Below, in pieces: positions 9,285-17,084 of a stretch of 64,000 nucleotides of DNA. Both the position numbers and the translations under genes were made by a program. The notes beneath the pieces were generated by a model. That model was given only the letters and a program-made list of their open reading frames with translations, had not been told where the DNA came from and searched no databases. Origin of the DNA: Delftia tsuruhatensis (lineage in GTDB: Bacteria > Pseudomonadota > Gammaproteobacteria > Burkholderiales > Burkholderiaceae_C); the NCBI RefSeq assembly GCF_903815225.1, contig NZ_LR813084.1:1096501-1160500 (forward strand), read 5' to 3'. The number at the start of each line of letters is the position of its first letter. Positions within the stretch are counted from its first letter, which is position 1.

Positions 9285-9758
9285 TCAGCCCAGGGTGCGC
9301 GCGGCATCGGCCACGGCCGTGCGGATGCGCGCATAGGTGCCGCAGCGGCAGATGTTGCCCGCCATGGCGGCATCGATCTCCTCTGCGCTCGGTTTCTTGC
9401 CCTTGGGCAGGGTCTTGAGGAAGGCCGTGGCGCTCATGATCTGCCCGCTCTGGCAGTAGCCGCACTGGGCCACGTCGTGGCGCACCCAGGCATCGCGCAC
9501 GGCGGTGCCCACGCGGTCGCTGCCCGAGGTCATGGCTTCTATGGTGGTGATCTTCTGGCCGGCCGCCGCCGAGATCGGTGTCACGCACGAACGTATGGCC
9601 TGGCCGTTCATGTGCACGGTGCAGGCGCCGCACAGCGCCGCGCCGCAGCCGAACTTGGTGCCGGTCATCTCCAGCGTGTCGCGCAGCGCCCACAGGATGG
9701 GCGTGTCGGGATCCAGGTCCACGGAAACGGCCTTGCCGTTGATGGTGAGATCGGTCAT
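9285..9758 (-). CDS. [2Fe-2S] small subunit, isoquinoline 1-oxidoreductase type
   Basis: A 157-residue iron-sulfur subunit. The N-terminal plant-type cluster ligands are seen in GTKFGCGAALCGACTVH plus a further Cys (RSCVTP), and the C-terminal cluster ligands in QCGYCQSGQIM and NICRCGTY. It carries electrons from the molybdenum site of the following subunit. It has no signal peptide and is presumably exported with the Tat-signal partner. An AAGGAGAG ribosome site lies a few bases upstream of the ATG. The 278-bp region before it holds a palindrome and a TATATT box that may control the operon. Confidence 0.92.
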   Translation of the reverse strand: MTDLTINGKAVSVDLDPDTPILWALRDTLEMTGTKFGCGAALCGACTVHMNGQAIRSCVTPISAAAGQKITTIEAMTSGSDRVGTAVRDAWVRHDVAQCGYCQSGQIMSATAFLKTLPKGKKPSAEEIDAAMAGNICRCGTYARIRTAVADAARTLG

Positions 9759-9845
9759 TGCTTCTCTCCTTTGTTCGATCCGGTCATGCGGGGGTGGGGA
9801 CCCCGCGTCAGTGTCGCGCGCATCTCCGTTTTCAGAAAGCGGGGA

Positions 9846-9865
9846 CGCGCCGAGGCGCGAATATA
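9846..9865 (-). promoter_or_regulatory. Candidate -10 box and GC palindrome upstream of the molybdenum hydroxylase operon
   Basis: On the minus strand a TATATT hexamer (9865-9860) runs straight into the perfect palindrome CGCGCC-GA-GGCGCG (9846-9859), which would cover the transcription start. No convincing -35 box is visible at the right spacing, so an activator or a different sigma factor may be needed. The element lies about 100 bp upstream of the FeS-subunit start codon. Confidence 0.35.
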
Positions 9866-9906
9866 GGAAGAGCGCGGACCGGCCACTAGTCCTGCCGTCC
9901 TTGAAG

Positions 9907-9931
9907 GATTGGCAAGGAAAAGTTGCCAATC
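9907..9931. promoter_or_regulatory. 25-bp perfect palindrome, candidate operator
   Basis: GATTGGCAA and TTGCCAATC are perfect 9-base arms separated by 7 bases. The site is between the cytochrome c gene (ends at 10037) and the FeS-subunit gene (starts at 9758), about 150 bp before the latter. There is no T-tract on either strand, so a protein-binding site is more likely than a terminator. A LysR or TetR dimer would fit the symmetry. Confidence 0.4.
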
Positions 9932-10036
9932 GCCGATCGAGCGGGTCCCTGAGGGGCCGCGGGTCCATGGTGGCTGTCGCCAGCGGCATGGGTGTGGCGG
10001 AGCATTGCGCGCGCCGACCCGGTGCCCGGTGCAGGC

Positions 10037-11197
10037 TCAATGCACGAAGCCGCCCTTGACGAAGCGCACCGGCTCCGCGTCCATGCGTGCGATCAGGGCT
10101 CCCAGGCCGTCGGCGGCAGGGCCGGTGGCGGGCCAGGCGACCGTGTCCGTGCGGCAGACCAGGTCGTCTTCCGACCAGCCCGCCGCGCCGGGCCGTGACA
10201 GGGCGCGCAGCCAGCCGTCGCGGTCGCCCATCCATTGCATGCCCTCCAGCCGGGTGGACCCGCTGATCAGGGCCATGGCCTGCCAGGCGCGCGGGTCGGT
10301 GACGGTGCAGTCCAGCGCGGCGTTGCCCGCGGGTTCGTCCGGCCGCAGTTGCAGGCTGACCAGGCGCGGGTCTTCCTGGACTTGCGCGGCACCGGCCACC
10401 AGCCTCAGGCGCTGCTGGCGGCTTTGCCATGCCTGCAGGCGCCGCAGAGGCTGGCCGGCGCAGCGCACGTCCATGTCGGGCAGGCCCACGGGATAGGGCC
10501 AGGTGCCCGCGATCCGCAGCATCTGGCCGGCGGCCTGGGCTTTCATGAAGTCGATCAGGGCCCAGGCGTCGTCGCTGGACAGGCGGCCCGACTGGCCATG
10601 CGCCTGCGGGCCGGTCTCCGACTGCACGGTGCGCGTGTCATGAAGAATCGTCCAGAGCAGGTCGCCATCGGCGCGGCGCCACAGCAGGGGGCTGGTGAAG
10701 TTGGGTGGCCAGGGGGACTGGCGGGCTGCCAGCGGGCCATGGCCACGCCCGTCCGCGCCATGGCAGGCCACGCAGTGCCGTGCATAGGCCTGGCTGCCGC
10801 GCGCGATGCTTTCCACGCTGAAGCCCGTGGGCGAGGCATGCAGGCTGGTGGGACGGGCGGGCACCAGGACCAGATCGGCACGCGGCCAGGGCGCCAGCGC
10901 CAGGACCAGCACGGCCAGGCCCAGGGCCGGCCACCGCGTGCGCCGGATGGACAGCGCCAGCACCAGCAGCGCGGCGGCCGTCGCCAGGGCAGCCAGCGAC
11001 CACAGCAGGCCGCGTGCCTGCCCCAGGTCGATGAGCAGGTTCTCGCCCGACAGGCGCAGGGCCCAGGGCCAGGCGGGCTGGCCGTCCACCCTCGGTACCA
11101 GGCCCAGGCCGTGCAGCGCCTGCAGCAGGCCTGCCTGGGCCTGCTGCAGGGCGGCGATCAAGGGGTTCAGCCACTCGGGGGCGTCGCTGCGCTGCAT
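10037..11197 (-). CDS. Membrane-anchored mono-haem cytochrome c
   Basis: A 386-residue protein with two hydrophobic helices in the first 115 residues (LLWSLAALATAAALLVLALS and WPALGLAVLVLALAPW) and one c-type haem site, Cys142-Val-Ala-Cys145-His146, in a periplasmic domain. The following PPNFTSPLLWRRADGDL and GRLSSDDAWALIDFM segments are typical of cytochrome c folds. A further C-terminal region of about 160 residues (CAGQPLRRLQAWQSRQQRL onward) looks like a thioredoxin/SCO-free extra domain I do not recognise. It is the last gene of the ABC importer operon (14 bp after the ATPase) and lies directly upstream of the molybdenum hydroxylase, to which it could pass or from which it could take electrons. 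Confidence 0.75.
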   Translation of the reverse strand: MQRSDAPEWLNPLIAALQQAQAGLLQALHGLGLVPRVDGQPAWPWALRLSGENLLIDLGQARGLLWSLAALATAAALLVLALSIRRTRWPALGLAVLVLALAPWPRADLVLVPARPTSLHASPTGFSVESIARGSQAYARHCVACHGADGRGHGPLAARQSPWPPNFTSPLLWRRADGDLLWTILHDTRTVQSETGPQAHGQSGRLSSDDAWALIDFMKAQAAGQMLRIAGTWPYPVGLPDMDVRCAGQPLRRLQAWQSRQQRLRLVAGAAQVQEDPRLVSLQLRPDEPAGNAALDCTVTDPRAWQAMALISGSTRLEGMQWMGDRDGWLRALSRPGAAGWSEDDLVCRTDTVAWPATGPAADGLGALIARMDAEPVRFVKGGFVH

Positions 11198-11211
11198 GAA
11201 GTCCGTGGTTC

Positions 11212-12015
11212 CTACCAGGTCTGGTCCAGGCCCAGGTGGCGCAGCGCCTCATGGCGCAGTTCGGCCAGGCGGGCATGGCCGCGCTGGCGCGGGTAGGGCA
11301 GGTCCACCGGCAGCTCGGCCACGATGCGCGCGGGCCGCTGGCTGAAGACCAGCACGCGGTTGGCGAGGAACAGGGCCTCTTCCACGTCGTGCGTGACCAG
11401 CAGCACGGAAAAGCCGGCACGCTGCCAGATCCTGAGGATCTCGCTTTGCATGGCCAGCCGCGTCAGCGAGTCCAGTTTGCCCAGCGGCTCGTCCAGGATC
11501 AGCAGGCGCGGGTCGTTGACCAGGGCGCGGGCCAGTGCCGCGCGCTGGGCCATGCCGCCCGACAGCTGGTGGGGATGGCTGTCCGCGAACTCCGTGAGGC
11601 CGACCAGGCGCAGCGCCTCGGCGATGCGGTGCGACTGGCTGCCCAGCAGGCCGCGCGCCTGCAGGCCCAGGGCCACGTTGCCGTGCACGGTGCGCCAGGG
11701 AAACAGCGTGGGGTCCTGGAAGACCACGATGCGCGAAGGATCGGGCTCGGTGATGGGCGTGCCATCCTGGGTCACGGCGCCTGCCGTGGGGGCATCCAGC
11801 CCCGCCACCAGGCGCAGCAGGGTGGATTTTCCGCAGCCACTGGGGCCCAGCAGGGCGACGAATTCGCCGGGACGCACCCGCAGGCTGACGTCGTCGAGCA
11901 CCTGCAGGGCCGTGCGCCCCTGGCCGAACCAGTGGCTGACGGACTGCACGTCGATGGCGGCGCCCGTGATGGCCGATGCCGGTGCCGTGGGGGCCGTGTC
12001 TGCAGCGGTCACCAT
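11212..12015 (-). CDS. ABC importer ATPase, nitrate/sulfonate/taurine type
   Basis: A 267-residue ATPase. Motifs seen are Walker A GPSGCGKST, the Q-loop VFQDPTLFPWRTV, the signature LSGGMAQRAALARAL, Walker B LLILDEPLGKLD and the H-loop VTHDVEEALFLANRV. This set is typical of SsuB/TauB/NrtD ATPases. The ATG ending at 12015 overlaps the end of the permease gene by 7 bp, so the two are co-translated. It would power the adjacent permease (12009-13064) with the Tat-type binding protein (13061-14128). Confidence 0.9.
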   Translation of the reverse strand: MVTAADTAPTAPASAITGAAIDVQSVSHWFGQGRTALQVLDDVSLRVRPGEFVALLGPSGCGKSTLLRLVAGLDAPTAGAVTQDGTPITEPDPSRIVVFQDPTLFPWRTVHGNVALGLQARGLLGSQSHRIAEALRLVGLTEFADSHPHQLSGGMAQRAALARALVNDPRLLILDEPLGKLDSLTRLAMQSEILRIWQRAGFSVLLVTHDVEEALFLANRVLVFSQRPARIVAELPVDLPYPRQRGHARLAELRHEALRHLGLDQTW

Positions 12016-13064
12016 TTGACGGTTCCCTTCTGCCAGGACAGCACACGGTCGCGCACCGTGAACAGCAGCGTGATCAGTCCCGAGCACAGCACGGCCATGA
12101 CCAGCAGCGCCGTATACATGTTGGCGTAGGCGGCCCAGCCCTGGGCCCACTGCAGGTACCAGCCCAGGCCGGCCTTCACGCCCATCATCTCGGCCGTGAT
12201 CAGCACCGAGAACGAAGCGCCCAGCCCCATGAACAGGCCCACGAAGACCTGGGGCAGGGCGGCCGGAATGGCCACGCGCAGCACCAGGAACCAGGACGAG
12301 GCGCCCAGCGTGCGGGCCACGTCGTAGTAGCTCTTGCCCACCGAGGCCACGCCCGACCAGGTCAGCACGGCCACGGGGAAGAAGGTGGCCAGGGCCACCA
12401 GGAAGACCGCGGCCGAGTAGCTCGACGGTGCGAAGAAGAAGGCCAGCGGCAGCAGGGCCGAGGCCGGTACGGGGCCCAGGAAGCGCAGCAGCGGATGCAC
12501 CCAGTAGCCCGCGATGCGCGACCAGCCGATCCACACCCCTGTCAGAAAGCCGACCAGGGCGCCGATGACGATGCCGTTGAGCAGCAGCCGCAGCGAGTGC
12601 AATGTGGACAGGCCCAGACGCTGCCAGTCCTCGTGGACCACATCGATGAGGCTCTGCGGCGGCGCGAAGAAGGGCGGCGGCAGCACGCCCAGCTTGGCCG
12701 TCAATGTTTCCCACAGCGCCAGCAGCAGCGGCGCGGCCACCAGCCAGGCGCCTGCAGGCCGCAGCCAGCGGTCCAGGCGTGGCGCCTTCTGCAGTTGCAG
12801 CACGGCGGCGGCCAGCAGCGCCAGCGCGGCCACCAGGGCGGTGATGCCGAACTCCCGGGTGAAGGCCCATTCGCTGAAGCCGATCTCCTTGTTGGGCCAC
12901 AGCAGCGTGAGCATGCCCAGCCCGGCCCAGGCGGCAGCGGCCAGCAGGCCCGTGCGCCACAGCCGGCCTGCTGGTGCTGCGGCAGCCGGTGCTGCGGCAG
13001 CCGTGGACGCGGGATCTGCCGCGCCGTGCGCGGCCAGGCGCCAATCGTGTCCTGCGGTGCTCAT
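12009..13064 (-). CDS. ABC importer permease, nitrate/sulfonate/taurine type
   Basis: A 351-residue permease, longer than SsuC/TauC (about 250-280) because of an N-terminal extension. The extension has an alanine/proline-rich start and two extra hydrophobic helices. The core BPD_transp_1 domain starts near residue 150. Its EAA-like loop is DVARTLGASSWFLVLRVAIP, and the late helices include FVGLFMGLGASFSVLITAEM. The start overlaps the stop of the binding-protein gene by four bases (ATGA). The two extra helices are unusual for the family and might contact the membrane cytochrome encoded in the same operon, which is speculation. Confidence 0.88.
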   Translation of the reverse strand: MSTAGHDWRLAAHGAADPASTAAAAPAAAAPAGRLWRTGLLAAAAWAGLGMLTLLWPNKEIGFSEWAFTREFGITALVAALALLAAAVLQLQKAPRLDRWLRPAGAWLVAAPLLLALWETLTAKLGVLPPPFFAPPQSLIDVVHEDWQRLGLSTLHSLRLLLNGIVIGALVGFLTGVWIGWSRIAGYWVHPLLRFLGPVPASALLPLAFFFAPSSYSAAVFLVALATFFPVAVLTWSGVASVGKSYYDVARTLGASSWFLVLRVAIPAALPQVFVGLFMGLGASFSVLITAEMMGVKAGLGWYLQWAQGWAAYANMYTALLVMAVLCSGLITLLFTVRDRVLSWQKGTVKW

Positions 13065-14128
13065 GCCAGCACGTCCAGCGTGATGTGGTTGGCGAAGCGG
13101 ACCGGATCGGTCTGCTTCCTGAGCACGCCGGCCGTGCGGAAGTCGGCGGCGAAGGCCTGGACCTCGTCGCGCAGCGGCTTGCCGTGCGGGTGGTGCTTGA
13201 AGGTCAGCTCGGCCAGCAGGCGCTGCAGGTCTTCGACGGGCACCTTGGGCGAGTATTTCGCGAAGATCTTCGCGGTTTCGTTGGGGTTCTCCGCGATGTA
13301 GTCGGAGGCCTGGGTGAGGGCGCGCACCACGTTGGCTGCGGCCGCCTTGTCGGCCTTGGCGAACCGGGCGCCCGCGCCGATCACGCAGCAGATGCTTTCG
13401 GCGTATTCGCCCTTGGCGCTGTTGCCCAGTTCGAGGAAGGTGCCGGGGTTGCGCTTTTCGATCAGGTAGAGGTTGGGGTCGCCGTCGGCGATGGCCTGGA
13501 TCTCGCCCTTTTTCGCCGCCACGTCCAGCAGGTCGGCCGGGTAGACGCGCCATTCGATGTCCTTGTCCACGTCCAGGCCGCGCTTGGCCAGGTGGATGGC
13601 GTAGAACTGCCTGGCCGGGCTGTTGAGGTCGGCCACGCCGATGGTCTTGCCCTTGAGCGTCTTCGGCTCCAGCGTGACACCGGCCGACCGCACGCCCACC
13701 AGGCGCAGGCAGCCGCCGTGCACGCTGCCGATGAGCTTGACGTCCAGGCCCGCCTCCAGCGGCTTGATCCAGCGGTGGATCAGGCCCGCGCCGGCGTCGG
13801 CCTTGCCCGTGGCCAGGGCTTCGAGCAACTGGTCGGCCGAGCCGCCCCAGTTGAGCAATTCCACGTCCAGGCCGTTGCGCTCGAAGAAGCCGCGCTCCAG
13901 CGCCACGGGAATCGGCGAATGGCAAAAGCTTGCCTGGCTCCAGGCGAAGGTGATCTTGCGGCGCGGCTGCGCCCCTGCGCGGCCACTGAACCAGGCGGCC
14001 GAGCCCAGGGCGCCGGCGGCGGCTCCGCCACGCAGCAGCGTGCGTCGCGACAGCGAAGGCCCGGTCGTGGTGCAGTCGGCGCACTGGTGGTCTTGGGGTG
14101 TGTGGGGTGTATGGGGCGTGCGGGTCAT
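13061..14128 (-). CDS. ABC importer substrate-binding protein (NMT1/SsuA-like), Tat signal
   Basis: A 355-residue binding protein. A long N-terminal region with LSRRTLLRGGAAAGALGSAA near residues 27-46 is a twin-arginine signal. The mature part begins RRKITFAWSQASFCHSPIPVALERGFF and continues ELLNWGGSADQLLEALATGKADAG, typical of the nitrate/sulfonate/taurine binding fold. GVADLNSPARQFYAIHLAKRG follows. The ligand is unknown; the surrounding sulfur genes make an organosulfur compound plausible. This is the first gene of the minus-strand operon binding protein, permease, ATPase, cytochrome c. It is divergent from the metY-like gene across a 217-bp region. Confidence 0.87.
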   Translation of the reverse strand: MTRTPHTPHTPQDHQCADCTTTGPSLSRRTLLRGGAAAGALGSAAWFSGRAGAQPRRKITFAWSQASFCHSPIPVALERGFFERNGLDVELLNWGGSADQLLEALATGKADAGAGLIHRWIKPLEAGLDVKLIGSVHGGCLRLVGVRSAGVTLEPKTLKGKTIGVADLNSPARQFYAIHLAKRGLDVDKDIEWRVYPADLLDVAAKKGEIQAIADGDPNLYLIEKRNPGTFLELGNSAKGEYAESICCVIGAGARFAKADKAAAANVVRALTQASDYIAENPNETAKIFAKYSPKVPVEDLQRLLAELTFKHHPHGKPLRDEVQAFAADFRTAGVLRKQTDPVRFANHITLDVLA

Positions 14129-14222
14129 GGAACTCCCTCCGAAACGGTTTCAGGACTGCCGATCCTGGTCCCACACCGCCTGGTCTCCAACGAAGCAAAA
14201 CGCGCATTCATATGTGTCCGGC

Positions 14223-14272
14223 AAATAGGCGAACGGCGGCCGCTCGACATGCGCAAACCGAATAAGCGAACG
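14223..14272. promoter_or_regulatory. Direct repeats in the divergent importer/metY control region
   Basis: AAATAGGCGAACG (14223-14235) is repeated as GAATAAGCGAACG (14260-14272), 11 of 13 bases identical and 37 bp apart. The second copy sits inside a short inverted repeat ATGCG/CGCAT (14249-14275). The pair lies in the 217-bp gap between the divergent binding-protein gene and the metY-like gene and may be the binding site of a shared regulator, for example the CysB-type protein encoded at 20355. Confidence 0.3.
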
Positions 14273-14345
14273 CATTTTTCTTCGTAGTGCGCAGCAGGAG
14301 GGCTCCGAATAATGGGCTGCATCGACGACTTTTCAGGAGCCTTCC

Positions 14346-15737
14346 ATGAGCGCAGCCATCGGCACCGGACCCGCGCCGCACGAGCAGCACGACGTGGCCA
14401 GCGATGCCCTGTGGCAGCAGGACACGCAGGCCCTGCACGCCGGTTACCGGGGGCGCGAGCAGCAGCGCAGCGCGGCCGTGCCCATCTACCAGACCACCTC
14501 CTTCGTGTTCGACAGCGCCCAGCATGGCGCCAACCTGTTCGGCCTGGTCGAAGAGGGCGACGTCTACTCGCGCACGGCCAATCCCACGCTGGCCGTGCTG
14601 GAGCAGCGCATCGCCGCGCTCGAAGGCGGCGTGGCGGCACTGGCGCTGGCGTCGGGCATGGCGGCCATCGACGTGGCGCTGGCCACGCTGGCCGGCGCTG
14701 GCGACCATGTGGTCGTGGCTTCGCAACTGTATGGCGGAACGCACAACTTCATCGCCCATGTGCTGGCCTCGCGCGGCGTGCAGAGCACGGCCGTGGCCAA
14801 GGATGACTTCGAGGCGCTGCGCCGGGCCATAGGGCCGCGGACCAAGGCCGTTTTCGTGGAGTCGGTGGGCAACCCCTCTGGCGGCATCGCAGACCTGCGC
14901 CAGCTGGCCGACATCAGCCATGCGGCTGGCGTGGCGCTGGTGGTGGACAACACCGTGGCCTCGCCGTTGCTGTTGCGGCCCTTCGACTGGGGTGCCGACA
15001 TCGTCGTGCACTCGGCCACCAAGGCCATTGGCGGCCATGGCAATGTGCTGGGTGGACTGATCGTGGACAGCGGGCGCTTCGACTGGCGGGCCCATGCACG
15101 GCGCTATCCGCAGTTCAGCGCGCCCGAACCGGCCTACCAGGGCTTCATCTTCACGGAGAAGTTTCCGGACCGCGCCTTCATCGCGCGGGCCCGCGCCGTG
15201 CTGCTGCGCAACTGCGGCGCGGCGCTGGCGCCGCACAGCGCCTTCCTGCTGCTGCAGGGGCTGGAGACGCTGGCCCTGCGCCAGCAGCGCGCCAGCGGCA
15301 ACACGCTGGCGGTGATCGGGTTCCTGCAGGCGCATCCGCTGGTCGAGCGCATCCACCATGTCAGCCAGCCCGGCCATGCCGATCACCTGCTGGCCAGGCG
15401 CCAGCTGCGCGGCGCGCAGGTGCCGGCCCTGCTGGGCTTCGAGCTGCGCGGCGGCCGGCAGGTCGCGCGTGCCTTCTATGACGCGCTGCACCTGTTCCTG
15501 CGCCTGGTCAACATCGGCGACAGCAAGTCGCTGGCCGCGATCCCTGCAGAAACCACGCACAGCCTGCTGAGCGACGAGGAACTGGCGCGCGCGGGCATTG
15601 CCCCCGGGCTGGTGCGCCTGTCCATCGGCATCGAGCACCCGCAGGACCTGCTGGCCGACCTGGCCCAGGCGCTGGAGCGCGCGGCAGCCGCGCATGGGGC
15701 GACGGCCCCGGCGCGCGGGCAGCGCCTGGCCGCCTGA
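14346..15737 (+). CDS. metY: O-acetylhomoserine (thiol)-lyase / Cys-Met metabolism PLP enzyme
   Basis: A 463-residue fold-type I PLP enzyme. The N-terminal family pattern is TQALHAGYRGREQQRSAAVP, then IYQTTSFVFDSAQHGANLF and YSRTANPT. The PLP-binding lysine is Lys226 in VHSATKAIGGHG; LASGMAAIDVALATL and FVESVGNPSGGIADL are also characteristic. Length and these features fit MetY (O-acetylhomoserine sulfhydrylase), which makes homocysteine from O-acetylhomoserine and sulfide, better than cystathionine gamma-synthase (about 380-400 residues). It heads a plus-strand run with a 2-oxoglutarate oxygenase and a methionine-type importer. The exact acceptor or thiol used is not proven by sequence. Confidence 0.87.
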   Translation: MSAAIGTGPAPHEQHDVASDALWQQDTQALHAGYRGREQQRSAAVPIYQTTSFVFDSAQHGANLFGLVEEGDVYSRTANPTLAVLEQRIAALEGGVAALALASGMAAIDVALATLAGAGDHVVVASQLYGGTHNFIAHVLASRGVQSTAVAKDDFEALRRAIGPRTKAVFVESVGNPSGGIADLRQLADISHAAGVALVVDNTVASPLLLRPFDWGADIVVHSATKAIGGHGNVLGGLIVDSGRFDWRAHARRYPQFSAPEPAYQGFIFTEKFPDRAFIARARAVLLRNCGAALAPHSAFLLLQGLETLALRQQRASGNTLAVIGFLQAHPLVERIHHVSQPGHADHLLARRQLRGAQVPALLGFELRGGRQVARAFYDALHLFLRLVNIGDSKSLAAIPAETTHSLLSDEELARAGIAPGLVRLSIGIEHPQDLLADLAQALERAAAAHGATAPARGQRLAA

Positions 15738-15803
15738 ACCATCCCGGCCATCCGAGCCGCCACCTGATCCGCTTCCTTTTCCCACCATCGCCGGAACGTC
15801 CGC

Positions 15804-16916
15804 ATGAGCACCTTGACTGAACCCACCCTTGAGGCCGCGGCCCTTGCGCAGCCGGCCGCGGCGCTGCCCGTCATCGACCTGCGGGCCCTGCGCGCGCCGG
15901 CCACGCGCGAACAGGCGCTGCGCCACCTGGCGCACACCGCGCGCGATACCGGATTCTTCTACCTGGAAGGCCACGGCATTGGCGCCGGCGCCTGGCAGGG
16001 CATACAGCGGCGCGCGCGCGAATTCTTCGCGCTACCGCTGGCGGCCAAGCAGGCGCTGGCCATCGCCAACACCCGGCACTTTCGCGGCTACACGGCCGTG
16101 GGCATGGAGATCACGCGCCAGCGGCCCGACCAGCGCGAGCAGATCGACATCGGCGAGGAATCGCCCGAGATCCCCGCAGGCCCTGGCGTGCCGGACTGGA
16201 AGGGGCTGCAGGGACCCAACCAGTGGCCGCAGGGCCTGCCCGGGTTCCGCGAGGAAGTGCTGGCCTGGCAGGCGGCGGCCCATGGCGTGGCGCTGGAGCT
16301 GCTGCGCCATTTCGTGGCCGCGCTGCAGCTGCCCGAGGGCGCGCTGGACGCGCTGGTCAGCGGACTGCCGGCGCACCGCAGCAAGATCATCCACTACCCG
16401 GGAAGCGACGCCGGAGCCGCGGGCCAGGGCGTGGGCGCCCACAAGGATGGCGGCCTGCTGACCCTGCTGCTGCAAGATGAGGTGGGCGGACTGCAGGTGG
16501 AGACTGCGGGCGGCTGGGTCGATGTGCCGCCGCGCGACGGCGCCTTCGTCATCAACATCGGCGAGATGCTGGAGCTGGCCACCAATGGCTACCTGCGCGC
16601 CAACGTGCACCGCGTGCTCGTGCCCCGGGCGGGTGTGGAGCGCTACTCCATCGCCTATTTCCTGGCGCCGCGCCTGGATCTGGGCCAGGTGCCGCTGCTG
16701 ACGCTGCCGCCCGAGCTGGCCCTGCTGGCCACCGGCCCCGAAAGCGATCCCGACAACCCGCTGTTCAGCCATGTGGGCGAGAACGCGCTCAAGGGCCGCG
16801 TGCGCTCCCACCTGGATGTGGCCGAGCGCTTCTATCCCGAACATTTCGCCCGCCTGCAGGCACAGGCCCGCGCCGCGGGCCGCGAATTGCGTCCCGGAGC
16901 GTATTCGCCCCCCTGA
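15804..16916 (+). CDS. 2-oxoglutarate/Fe(II)-dependent oxygenase, isopenicillin N synthase-like
   Basis: A 370-residue non-haem iron oxygenase. The DIOX_N part is near residues 18-120 (PVIDLRALR, DTGFFYLEGHGI, REFFALPLAAKQALA). The jelly-roll core carries the facial triad His213-x-Asp215 (GAHKDGGLLTLLLQDEVGGLQV) and His269 (ANVHRVL), plus Arg280-x-Ser282 for 2-oxoglutarate. The substrate is unknown; placement between metY and the MetQNI importer suggests oxidation of a sulfur-containing or amino-acid compound. The last codons (Pro-Pro-stop) lie inside a dispersed repeat, so the C-terminus may have been set by that insertion. The start has only a weak ribosome site. Confidence 0.87.
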   Translation: MSTLTEPTLEAAALAQPAAALPVIDLRALRAPATREQALRHLAHTARDTGFFYLEGHGIGAGAWQGIQRRAREFFALPLAAKQALAIANTRHFRGYTAVGMEITRQRPDQREQIDIGEESPEIPAGPGVPDWKGLQGPNQWPQGLPGFREEVLAWQAAAHGVALELLRHFVAALQLPEGALDALVSGLPAHRSKIIHYPGSDAGAAGQGVGAHKDGGLLTLLLQDEVGGLQVETAGGWVDVPPRDGAFVINIGEMLELATNGYLRANVHRVLVPRAGVERYSIAYFLAPRLDLGQVPLLTLPPELALLATGPESDPDNPLFSHVGENALKGRVRSHLDVAERFYPEHFARLQAQARAAGRELRPGAYSPP

Positions 16917-17029
16917 GCGGCTGCGCCGCTTCCCCCCGCCCTCGCAGCGCTATGCACTGCGGGCAGGGGGACGCAGCCCTCGCTGCGGGGCGGCCCTTGC
17001 TCGGCTGCCCTGGCTTGGGTCATGCGCGC
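16908..17029 (+). repeat. Dispersed palindromic intergenic repeat, copy A
   Basis: About 120 bp starting CCCCCCTGAG and ending near CATGCGCGC. Blocks shared with the inverse copy at 49302-49428 include CCCCCTGAG, CTTCCCCC, GCTATGC, AGGGGGACG, CGCTGCGGGGCGGC and CCCTTGCTCG. It can fold into a small hairpin (GCGGC-TGC-GCCGC) and a longer one whose loop holds GCTATG. The oxygenase stop codon is part of the repeat. It fills most of the gap before the metQ-like gene. Confidence 0.7.
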
Positions 17030-17084
17030 TTTGATGGCTTCGGGGCACAACGGAATGAATAGCTGACATTGAAAGGACTGTGTG

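Noticed and set aside
9907..9931. Palindrome as terminator of the cytochrome c gene
   Set aside because: It lies about 105 bp beyond the stop codon and has no T-tract on the relevant strand.
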